Below are positions 4,707-11,982 of a stretch of DNA of 12,214 bases, one piece after another. The stretch lies in contig DFFT01000032.1 of NCBI GenBank assembly GCA_002372325.1, forward strand, positions 1-12,214, written 5' to 3'. Source of the DNA: Succinivibrionaceae bacterium UBA3769. Its GTDB lineage: Bacteria > Pseudomonadota > Gammaproteobacteria > Enterobacterales > Succinivibrionaceae. Under the pieces are notes generated by a model. The model worked only from the letters and a program-made list of their open reading frames with translations. It was not told the DNA's origin and did not search any database. Both the position numbers and the translations under genes were made by a program. Position 1 is the first letter of the stretch. Each line of letters starts with the position of its first letter.

Positions 4707-7595
4707 CTACATCCGGATTCTGATGGCGGGTCTTACGGTATTCCCGGCATCATCCGCCTTCCCTACGGTTACGGTGCCGTCTGTCCAGACCAGACGCCGC
4801 TGGCCCGGCTTCCGGCCCTTATCCCTGAGCCACCAGGGCGAAAACCCGTTGGTGCCGATAAAGGGATCCTCGTCCTTGCGCACCCGGGGGGCTGCCAGAC
4901 ATCTGGTAAAAAACAGTCTGGAGTAGCGGGGATCATCCCTCTTAAGACGTACTTTGGGAATCAGTCCGAGCTCCTTTTCGCTTAAGCAGAATACCATGTC
5001 ACCGGAATCCTCAGGCTGAAACAGCCGATCCCGCTCCATCTGGCTGAAGGCCTCATTGAGGAACACGGTATTCAGCCAGGTTCTCAGAGAGCAGTCGTCC
5101 CACATAACGTTGCCGCCCTCCTCGTGGAATTTGATGGTCTTCAGGCAGAACCGGCTCTGGAGAAGCGCGCTGTCATGCTCCACCTCCAGCACCAGCCATT
5201 CCAAAGGAGATCTGGGGCCGTCCGCTTCCGTCTGCCAGGTGCCCATTCTGATATACTCCTCTTTTACCGGCTCCGAGCCAAGATATTTCCGGCGCCTGGC
5301 GGGAGTGAATTTTCTGCCGCTGCTTACCGAGATTTCGCCGGTATTCCATACCGGAAAGCCGCACAGGGCTTTGATGCCGGCAAGGAGGCCCGGCGGGGCT
5401 TTATCAAGGTGCTCCTGAAGATGCTCAAGCACCCCGGACTTCCAGACCACGGCATCAAGCTCCATAAGGGCGGCATGATACTTGTCATGAATACGTCTGA
5501 TTTCGGCGTAATTTTTATGGGCGGCCAGATTATCAATGCGGGTAAGGAAGTCGGTAGCATTCCGGAACTGATAGTCCTTGCCGAAGGAGGCGGCGGCAGT
5601 GCTGGCTATGCAGTGATCCAGGAACTTCTGATACCCGGGATCCCGGACAAAGGCCTTAAGATAGCTGATCTCCTTTTTGGCGCTGACCATGAAGCTGACA
5701 AACTCATCGTAATTTGAGGCCTCCAGCTCCTTGCAGGAGTTTTCAAAATCACTGAGACTGGCAAAGGATGTCTTCCGGATATCAAATTTAAGATCGCCGC
5801 TGAGACAGCAGGCCAGACAGAAAGCCTGCCACTTCATGGGGGCGTCGGCAAAATCGGAGCGCCCGAAAACATTTTTAACATAACGGATGATGTCAACCAT
5901 CGAGATGTTTTCTGAGTTTTCGCTGGTGTTCTCATTGTCCCCGTTTTCCGGATCGTCCGCATATATCAGCAGCATAAAGGTTTCCAGATAGCCGTTATTC
6001 AGAATGTTCAGGGCCTCGGACACAAAGTAATCGCCGTCATCCTCGGAAAGAGCCCTCTCATTCAGCGCCTGGGCAAAGTCAGCTGGAGTGTCAAAGGCCT
6101 GGCCCCGGCAGACGATTTTTCTGCAGTTCTCGCTCAGCATGGCCACGCAGGCGAATATGCGGTAAATGCCGCTCAGGTTCTTGCGCACCATGAAGTCATG
6201 GGCGGCATTCAGGTTCATTTCCAGGGCGGAATCCTTGAGAATATTTCCGGCAAACCAGCCCAGGATATTGCCCCGCATCCAGTACTCCGCCTGCTGCACC
6301 ATGGCCGGCATCTGGAGTCCCGGAAGAACCGGCAGCGTTCTCTCAAAAACGAAATCCGCAAAGGCTCCCAGGGTATCAAAGGAACGGCCCGCGAAATAGA
6401 TTCTCTTGGTTCTTCCGGCAAACAGCCGGTAGATCAGGCAAACGTAAGTTTTAAGGTTCTCTTCGGGATAACGGCCGAGAGAGGTTTCCGCCTCATGGCA
6501 GAGCTTGGCCCGCACGGCATCAAAAAAGCCGTAATGATGGGTAAGAAGGCCGCGGCCCAGCTCCTTAAGGCCCTTTTCCGGCGCATGCAGGAGAGCAATA
6601 AGGAGCTCGGATTCTTCCGTAAAGGTACGGCCGCTAAAGCTGTAGGGCAGAAAACCGGAAACCACGGCGCCGCCGTTGTTTCCGGGCACCGGGAGATCTT
6701 CCCCGGCCAGCCATCTCTTTACTTCGTCATAGCCCCATCTTCGATTGGGATTGTTCCGGTCATTCCGGTAGGTAAGATCCCGGTAAGTGAGTCCCAGCAC
6801 CAGCTTTTTAAGATTTACGGGGAAGTCCTTGGGAAAATCAATGCCTCTCACGGCAGAAAGACGCACGGCTTCATCCACGGTCACGTCCTTCATCTGAAAA
6901 GGCGTATGACCGGTGAAAAGCTCAAATATGGTAATGCCGAAGGAATAATAGTCTGTTTCCCGGTGGTAGACACCCTGAAGAGCCTCGGGCGCGGCATAAA
7001 AAGGGGTCATGCCGGTCTGGGTTACCACCAGGGTTTTGCTGCCGGCGGCGGTGCTGATGCCGAAGTCGATAAGAACCACATGCTCTCCGGAATTGTCCAG
7101 CATCAGATTGGAGGGCTTGAGATCCTTATGAAGAACGCCCTGCTCGTGCACGGCCCGGAGTCCTTCATTCACGGAGGGTATGATAAGCTCCCGGAGCTCC
7201 TTTTCTGAAAATGTCTGCCCGCTTAGGAGCACATCGGCCAGGGAAGGATAGCGATAATAAGGAAGCACGGTAAAACGGTGTCCCTGAAAATATCCCGCAT
7301 GAACGACAGGAGCCACGCAGGGATTCCGAATGCTGCGGATCCTGTCCAGCACATCCGACTTGAGAGCCTCCTCCCGGTGAAAAAGCTTAAGCACGAGACG
7401 GGAGTCATCATCGGTCTCTCCTTCCCGGTGGCAGATATAGATGGCAGCTTCTCCGGAAGCCACGTCCATTTTCCGTTCAACATAAAGACCGTCAATGGTC
7501 TTTCCGGTAATGTCCGGAATGTCGGACTTCACGCGGTTTATTACGGTTTTGCTGAACTTGTCCAGAATAGCAGAATTGATTTTTGTTTCGGTCAT
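4707..7595 (-). CDS. Ser/Thr protein kinase with helical repeats and DUF6273-like C-terminus
   Basis: A 962-residue protein with three regions. Residues about 35-298 form a Hanks-type kinase: the ATP-site Lys is Lys70 (LVLKLF), the catalytic loop is HKDLKPSN with Asp158 and Asn163 (HKD instead of HRD), the metal motif is IDFG with Asp177, and APE is at 202-204. The glycine loop is degenerate (MDVASGEAAIY), as in many bacterial relatives. Residues about 315-740 contain at least four diverged copies of a module starting with a motif like F-x-G-R-x-F-D-T-x-x-x-F-x-x-x-x-x-E-R. Residues about 770-962 resemble DUF6273, with WDDCSLRTWLN, SPWWLRD and VRPAIRI. There is no transmembrane segment, unlike PknB-type receptors, so a cytoplasmic signalling protein is likely. 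The ATG at 7595 has GGAG 5 nt upstream. Kinase activity is well supported by the residues; the substrate and the signal sensed are unknown. Confidence 0.9.
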   Translation of the reverse strand: MTETKINSAILDKFSKTVINRVKSDIPDITGKTIDGLYVERKMDVASGEAAIYICHREGETDDDSRLVLKLFHREEALKSDVLDRIRSIRNPCVAPVVHAGYFQGHRFTVLPYYRYPSLADVLLSGQTFSEKELRELIIPSVNEGLRAVHEQGVLHKDLKPSNLMLDNSGEHVVLIDFGISTAAGSKTLVVTQTGMTPFYAAPEALQGVYHRETDYYSFGITIFELFTGHTPFQMKDVTVDEAVRLSAVRGIDFPKDFPVNLKKLVLGLTYRDLTYRNDRNNPNRRWGYDEVKRWLAGEDLPVPGNNGGAVVSGFLPYSFSGRTFTEESELLIALLHAPEKGLKELGRGLLTHHYGFFDAVRAKLCHEAETSLGRYPEENLKTYVCLIYRLFAGRTKRIYFAGRSFDTLGAFADFVFERTLPVLPGLQMPAMVQQAEYWMRGNILGWFAGNILKDSALEMNLNAAHDFMVRKNLSGIYRIFACVAMLSENCRKIVCRGQAFDTPADFAQALNERALSEDDGDYFVSEALNILNNGYLETFMLLIYADDPENGDNENTSENSENISMVDIIRYVKNVFGRSDFADAPMKWQAFCLACCLSGDLKFDIRKTSFASLSDFENSCKELEASNYDEFVSFMVSAKKEISYLKAFVRDPGYQKFLDHCIASTAAASFGKDYQFRNATDFLTRIDNLAAHKNYAEIRRIHDKYHAALMELDAVVWKSGVLEHLQEHLDKAPPGLLAGIKALCGFPVWNTGEISVSSGRKFTPARRRKYLGSEPVKEEYIRMGTWQTEADGPRSPLEWLVLEVEHDSALLQSRFCLKTIKFHEEGGNVMWDDCSLRTWLNTVFLNEAFSQMERDRLFQPEDSGDMVFCLSEKELGLIPKVRLKRDDPRYSRLFFTRCLAAPRVRKDEDPFIGTNGFSPWWLRDKGRKPGQRRLVWTDGTVTVGKADDAGNTVRPAIRIRM

Positions 7596-8240
7596 GGGAG
7601 CTCCAAGTTATAGCATTATTCCCCTAAGGCCTGAGATTCTCCGTCGCATTTGGAGTTCCGTATTATTGTAATCAGCGGCGAGAGGAAAGGCTCTTAGGAA
7701 TCAAGTATAAGAATAATAATAACCCGAATCCCCCTGCCGGATGCTAACCTGCATCACAAATATATAAACCGGAGCATGATTCTTTTCATATTATTTTTTT
7801 TGAAATGGGCATTATGACCGTGTCCATAATCACACTGAAATCTCGGGCCTGAGCAGTACTCAAAGGATGTCGTAAAAGAAGAGGTAACAAGTACCCCGTA
7901 ACGAACAATCAGGCACAGTCCCGCATCAAGCTAAGCCAGCCAGTCGGAAAGCCACTTCATTGATGTTCCAGATAAGCTTATGCTTAATTATACAAGTGAG
8001 ATAGGATATTCGGGATCAGTTTATTTGAAAAGTGACACGATGAAGACGGAGGTGTCATACTATGTAAAGCATGTTCTATTTTTGGATGGAGGTTATATAA
8101 TACTGATTCAAAACTATGGGTAATTACGCATATGAGTGCAATACAAAAATTCAAATTTCTTTTTTAAAATGAATTATATTAAATAATTCGATACATCAAA
8201 TTCTAAAAAATAAATCAATTTTTACCAAATTCACAGATAC
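7596..8240. other. Long intergenic region at the left edge of the AT-rich island
   Basis: About 650 nt without a supportable gene. GC content falls in steps from about 7690, and the DNA is strongly AT-rich after 8120. A small hairpin ATTATG-ACCGTGTC-CATAAT lies at 7811-7830. A 47-codon plus-strand frame (7980-8123) has no ribosome binding site or recognisable family. The promoter of the minus-strand kinase gene should be here. The closest candidate, TGCTATAAC (7617-7609), lies too near the start codon to be convincing. I see no integrase, transposase or tRNA gene. Confidence 0.4.
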
Positions 8241-8279
8241 GACATAAAGAACTTAACTAGACGTTAAATTCTTTATGTC
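8241..8279 (-). terminator. Long perfect hairpin at the 3' end of the island operon
   Basis: GACATAAAGAA (8241-8251) and TTCTTTATGTC (8269-8279) are exact 11-bp complements. After one mismatch the stem continues as TTAAC/GTTAA around a 5-nt loop. It lies 43 nt past the stop codon of the downstream island gene. It lacks a clean T-run on either strand, so it may be a terminator, an mRNA-end stabiliser or a protein-binding site marking the island edge. Confidence 0.5.
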
Positions 8280-8322
8280 AACAAAAATTACTACAGTATT
8301 TTAATTATAGATAATATTAATA

Positions 8323-10023
8323 CTATGAATCTAATGCTGAGTCAATTTTTTGCATCATATTCATAATATCATTAACGATATCAGATAGTTCTGTTAATGC
8401 ATTGTATATGTTATCATAATAATTAATTACATTTGTAAATTTTTGTTCGAATTCTTCAGCAATATCATCCATACTCTTTCCAGCTGTTGTTAGCAGTAAA
8501 TCTTCGTCATCAACTGAAAATTCAGGAATCTCAAAAGGTTCACCAGTTATTTTAATAATCGCAGTTTGCACTTTTGGTAAAAATTGAGTTAGTATTTCTT
8601 GAATTTTATAATCATTTTCGTAAACAAAATTTTTTACTTCTCTAATTTTCGATTCTGCCAATTGCTTTAGTTTTGGTTCCAACAATCGGATCATTCTTCT
8701 TTCTTTTTCTTCTTCTGTTTCTTCAAACATAGATCCAAACAAACCAATTTTTAACGCACATGATGACTCAGCTTGCGAGCAAATTTTTTCAACTTCTGAG
8801 TTAAAATTATTTTGCATTGAAGAAATACTATTGCGACACTGAGCTATCTCTGATATATAACTAGATAATGTAGTCGATATAGCCTGAAGTCCCTTTACTA
8901 CTACTGATATATCAAAACCTCCTGATGAATCTGCTTGATCGTTTTGGACATTGCTGTTATTTTGCAATGAGGTTCCCCGCGTTCCATTTACTTCATTTTT
9001 TGCGCTTTCTGATACATTAGATTTATCTCCCAACAATTTTGCAAGTCTAAGACAACCTAGAATTTCGATGCACGATTCGGCTAAGGGCGATTCATAGTTA
9101 ACATTGACATTAATCTGCCGAAGTTTTCTCAAAAGAATTCTCGAAAGAGCTTCTTCTGTTGAACATTGAAGTTCTTCTTTAAATTCTTCAATTGAATCCA
9201 TTCGATCTTCATATTGATTTTTTATACTATGCATTGTCACAAAGATTGGGGATGATATTTCATCGACAATAAAATTATCATCAATCCCCAGGCAATTACG
9301 ATTGAGTTCCTCTTCGTAAATTTTAAAGTTATTTCCAGATAAAATTTCAGTTACGAGACCACTGATAAAATTCTTAATGCTGTAATTTTGCTTAGGATTT
9401 ATGCCTACAATTCTTAAGGCTTTGCGCATAAAAAGAAGATCTTTGTTATTCCAATTATTACTCTTATTTTGGTAAAACTGATTCAAAACTTCTAACATTC
9501 TAATGTGCGGAGTTGGATAAAGCACATCAAGTTCTCTTTCTTCTAAAGTAAGCAACCAACCTTGAAGATTTACATTCGTTTCACACTCATCCATTCGCCT
9601 TTCCAATTCAACAAAACGATCGTTAGCTGCTACAGCCAAATCCGTGATTAATTGCTGCGTTTCTGCTTCTTTTATGGCAAGAGCGTTCAAATTATTCTTA
9701 AGACTCAATATTGAATGTGCCTGTAACATTTGATTTTCTTGAATCATCCGCAAAAAACTAAATCCAATTTTCTGCATCTCTGCAAGACAGGCTACATTTT
9801 CCCTTTCCAAAGCTCCATTCACACCAGTCATGGTATTCCAGCAACGCTTAAAAAAGCCCTGATTGGAAGCTTTTTTAAAATTGTCTTCACAACAAGATAA
9901 CAGCCTTACAGCATCCAAAGAAAGCTGTTCAGTCAGGACAGCATTTCCATGTAAATGATCAAGCATTTGTTCAGCATAGGAATCATAAGTTCCCTTTTCT
10001 TGCGGTTTAATTAAAAAACCCAT
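8323..10023 (-). CDS. Helical coiled-coil protein of unknown function, island operon gene 2
   Basis: I do not recognise this 566-residue protein with confidence. It has no signal peptide, no P-loop and no clear membrane segment. Residues about 55-160 form a long helical stretch: FFKRCWNTMTG, then alternating hydrophobic/charged heptads with RFVELERRMDECE and LQGWLLTLEER. Residues about 335-370 are an Asn/Ser-rich linker. Residues about 370-475 are again coiled-coil-like (SSYISEIAQCRNSISSMQNNF, EETEEEKERRMIRLLEPKLKQLAESKIREVKNF), and the last 60 residues are acidic helix. This build resembles helical partner proteins encoded next to dynamin-like or other membrane-acting proteins, but the likeness is impressionistic. 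The ATG at 10023 is well fixed by GGAGGG 6 nt upstream. It lies 91 nt downstream of the nuclease-like gene in the same AT-rich block, so the two probably act together. Confidence 0.85.
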   Translation of the reverse strand: MGFLIKPQEKGTYDSYAEQMLDHLHGNAVLTEQLSLDAVRLLSCCEDNFKKASNQGFFKRCWNTMTGVNGALERENVACLAEMQKIGFSFLRMIQENQMLQAHSILSLKNNLNALAIKEAETQQLITDLAVAANDRFVELERRMDECETNVNLQGWLLTLEERELDVLYPTPHIRMLEVLNQFYQNKSNNWNNKDLLFMRKALRIVGINPKQNYSIKNFISGLVTEILSGNNFKIYEEELNRNCLGIDDNFIVDEISSPIFVTMHSIKNQYEDRMDSIEEFKEELQCSTEEALSRILLRKLRQINVNVNYESPLAESCIEILGCLRLAKLLGDKSNVSESAKNEVNGTRGTSLQNNSNVQNDQADSSGGFDISVVVKGLQAISTTLSSYISEIAQCRNSISSMQNNFNSEVEKICSQAESSCALKIGLFGSMFEETEEEKERRMIRLLEPKLKQLAESKIREVKNFVYENDYKIQEILTQFLPKVQTAIIKITGEPFEIPEFSVDDEDLLLTTAGKSMDDIAEEFEQKFTNVINYYDNIYNALTELSDIVNDIMNMMQKIDSALDS

Positions 10024-10029
10024 ACCAAG

Positions 10030-10035
10030 CCCTCC
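10030..10035 (-). promoter_or_regulatory. Strong Shine-Dalgarno site for island gene 2
   Basis: GGAGGG ends 6 nt before the ATG at 10023. It is the best ribosome binding site in the AT-rich block and decides the start of the coiled-coil protein. It contrasts with the weak initiation region of island gene 1. Confidence 0.7.
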
Positions 10036-10052
10036 AACGGCGCATAGAAAAT

Positions 10053-10077
10053 AAAAAACAGACTATGTATATATCTG
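10053..10077 (-). terminator. Weak hairpin plus T-run between the island genes
   Basis: On the minus strand, CAGA-TAT and ATA-G-TCTG (10077-10059) can form a short AT-rich stem with one bulge, directly followed by six T and a further TTTTC. It could be a partial terminator that lowers expression of the downstream gene. The stem is weak and may be coincidental in AT-rich DNA. Confidence 0.25.
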
Positions 10078-10114
10078 AAATATGTTTTCATCAGAGACAA
10101 TAATCGACTCATAT

Positions 10115-11614
10115 TTAATGTCTTTTAAGAAGGTCAACAGCGCGTCTCGCATTTGACTGCTTTATTTCGATTTCTGCAAAAGTATTCCTGAAATTCTGAT
10201 TAAGTCGAGACTCATGTTTGCAGAAATCAACCATAACATTTTGTCCTAAAACTACAGATTGTCCCGTATTCATTAATTCATTAATAGAGTCAAGCACCGC
10301 AGAAGTATTTCGAATTAAATCCTGATATGGTTTTTCTATACCATTTTCAATTGCCAAAGTCGCAGCAAGACCTGCAATAAGCCCACCTGTCAGACAACCA
10401 GCCGTCATAAGTATGGAATAACACGCTGTTCCTGTAGCAATTCCCAGAGATCCAGCAGCCATACCAGCAGCCCCCATTCCAAGAGATCCTCCTGCAACAC
10501 CACATCCGGTATTAACTATATTTTTTCCTTGACGCTCATAGAACTCATCAATTGTAATATCTCCGCACCCAAGCTTAACAATATCTTTGATCGCATCAAC
10601 AGTGCATACCACACCCACGGTAACAGCATTCGATCTTAATATTGATAGCATCTGATTTTTCAAAACCTGCGTGGCAATCTGTTTAGAGGAAGATGTAATC
10701 AAACTGTTAACACCAACCTGAAGTGAAGCCTTTACAGCGCTATCAGCCGCTGCAGCTGACGTCTCTCCGATAATTTTGAGAACGGCTTCGTCTTTTGTAA
10801 TCCGGCCTTCACGTGCCATTTGTATGTAGGCAACAGTTTTCATAGTTCCAGACACTACTGCAGTACCGACAGCAGAGGTTATAGCCGCGTTTCCCATCTG
10901 TTCCGCGATGGATTGATTCTGATAATGTTTGTCACTTGTTTTGAGCTTAGACAAATCCCCTTTGCCTAGTCTGCGTGCTTCATTTTTTGACAATGGAGTG
11001 GATGATGATTTACCATCAGAGATTCTGTCAGTAACTTTTCGAGAGGTTTGATTATAAGCTTCTCTCCGCACAGGATCTCCTCCTCGACGCAGATTAGTCT
11101 CATAATTACGTTTGGCTTGATCTGGAATATCTTTAACCTGATCAGACGGCCCGAGCAAGCCGTCAACATCTTCATATTTTGGACGATTACCTGCAACCGA
11201 AGACATTTGACCGGTGGTTGCCTGCACATCATTATTGTATTTCGCCTGATAGGTTTTTGTAACTTTTCCCGATTTTGTTATTACAATGTCTGGAATATCG
11301 TTAGTTTCTAATTTCTTGCCTTTCCAACAGATGTTCGACCACTCTGTGCGATTGTCATTTACAGCTCTTGCGTTGGAATTGTTTAGTATGGCATCATTGT
11401 TAAAAGTATGGGTGTGCCACTCTTCTGCAGCAAATCCGCCTTTGACGGCAACGTTTTGGTCAGTCGATGAAATTGTATTAAAGATCTTTTCTGCACGAAC
11501 AGACTCCTCCACAAGCTTTGCCATTTGCTCCGTAGCAAATCTTGTTTGTGCAGGATTTATGGCAAATGCCTGTGAAAATACTTGCTCGTATTTATCATCT
11601 CTTTCATCTTTCAT
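10115..11614 (-). CDS. Predicted PD-(D/E)xK-like nuclease with glycine-rich membrane domain, island operon gene 1
   Basis: The protein has 499 residues from the ATG at 11614. No named family is certain. The N-terminal third shows an ordered set of residues like a restriction-endonuclease fold: GGFAAEEWHTHTFN (about 58-71, Glu64/Glu65), then IPDIVI with Asp109, and KTYQAKYN with Gln123 and Lys125, a Q-x-K version of the D/E-x-K motif as in Mrr-like nucleases. LLGPSDQVKDIPDQA (about 153-167) follows. A basic, Ser/Gly-rich linker covers about 170-235. The C-terminal half is Ala/Gly-rich. Residues about 370-422 are a continuous glycine-zipper-like hydrophobic region (GGSLGMGAAGMAAGSLGIA) likely to enter a membrane, and it is followed by an amphipathic tail. 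An in-frame TTG at 11662 would add 16 residues but lacks a ribosome binding site. The ATG also has only a weak one. The protein is AT-rich in codons like its partner. Nuclease activity is inference. Confidence 0.8.
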   Translation of the reverse strand: MKDERDDKYEQVFSQAFAINPAQTRFATEQMAKLVEESVRAEKIFNTISSTDQNVAVKGGFAAEEWHTHTFNNDAILNNSNARAVNDNRTEWSNICWKGKKLETNDIPDIVITKSGKVTKTYQAKYNNDVQATTGQMSSVAGNRPKYEDVDGLLGPSDQVKDIPDQAKRNYETNLRRGGDPVRREAYNQTSRKVTDRISDGKSSSTPLSKNEARRLGKGDLSKLKTSDKHYQNQSIAEQMGNAAITSAVGTAVVSGTMKTVAYIQMAREGRITKDEAVLKIIGETSAAAADSAVKASLQVGVNSLITSSSKQIATQVLKNQMLSILRSNAVTVGVVCTVDAIKDIVKLGCGDITIDEFYERQGKNIVNTGCGVAGGSLGMGAAGMAAGSLGIATGTACYSILMTAGCLTGGLIAGLAATLAIENGIEKPYQDLIRNTSAVLDSINELMNTGQSVVLGQNVMVDFCKHESRLNQNFRNTFAEIEIKQSNARRAVDLLKRH

Positions 11615-11652
11615 GATACATAACTGATAATTTCCAAACAAATGTATAACAG
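11615..11652 (-). promoter_or_regulatory. Candidate promoter/leader of island gene 1
   Basis: On the minus strand, TG-T-TATACA (11651-11643) resembles an extended -10 element and would start transcription shortly before the ATG at 11614. The -35 region at the proper distance (TTCATC) is poor. If real, it argues against the TTG start at 11662. This is a weak pattern match in AT-rich DNA. Confidence 0.25.
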
Positions 11653-11806
11653 CACTAAACAAATTGATGAAGAAAAGTTAATTTAACTAAAAAGCTTAGC
11701 CACTTTTCTTTGCTTATGATTAATCTTTAAAAGCTATGTACACAATCATTAAAAAAACAGAAAAGCCTTAGTTTTGCCATTTTTTGAAAAAGCCTTTCTT
11801 AGACTC

Positions 11807-11982
11807 TTGCATCACGCTGATTTATACTAGATTACACATAACCAAATCAATGTTCTGCAATTGCATCATTCTATGTTATTGTTGCTAATTCTCTTTAGAT
11901 TTAGCATTAGATATGTGATCAAATGTAGAAAAAATTAATTGTATTTTTGATCAGAGTCACGCTTTGCACTGTATTTGCATCA
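11807..11982. repeat. Three direct copies of TTGCATCA upstream of the island operon
   Basis: The octamer TTGCATCA occurs at 11807-11814, 11861-11868 and 11975-11982, all in the same orientation, in the gene-free region before island gene 1. The spacing is irregular (54 and 114 bp). It may be a regulator-binding site or chance. Confidence 0.35.
11916..11953. repeat. Inverted repeat TGATCAAA / TTTGATCA
   Basis: Two 8-bp half-sites, TGATCAAA (11916-11923) and TTTGATCA (11946-11953), are perfect inverted copies separated by 22 AT-rich nt. They lie about 300 bp upstream of island gene 1. Possible operator or recombinase-binding arms; no protein evidence supports either. Confidence 0.4.

Noticed and set aside
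6198..7208. A 336-codon plus-strand frame opposite the kinase domain
   Set aside because: It is the shadow of the kinase gene, whose minus-strand frame has clear catalytic motifs. The plus-strand product has no family features.
7980..8123. A 47-codon plus-strand frame beginning MLNYTSEIGYSG at the edge of the island
   Set aside because: It has no ribosome binding site and no recognisable family, and it lies in AT-rich intergenic DNA. It could be a remnant, but nothing supports expression.
10115..11662. Longer version of island gene 1 from a TTG codon at 11662
   Set aside because: TTG is a rare start, no Shine-Dalgarno site precedes it, and the added 16 residues do not extend the nuclease-like domain. 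The ATG at 11614 is preferred, with some doubt.
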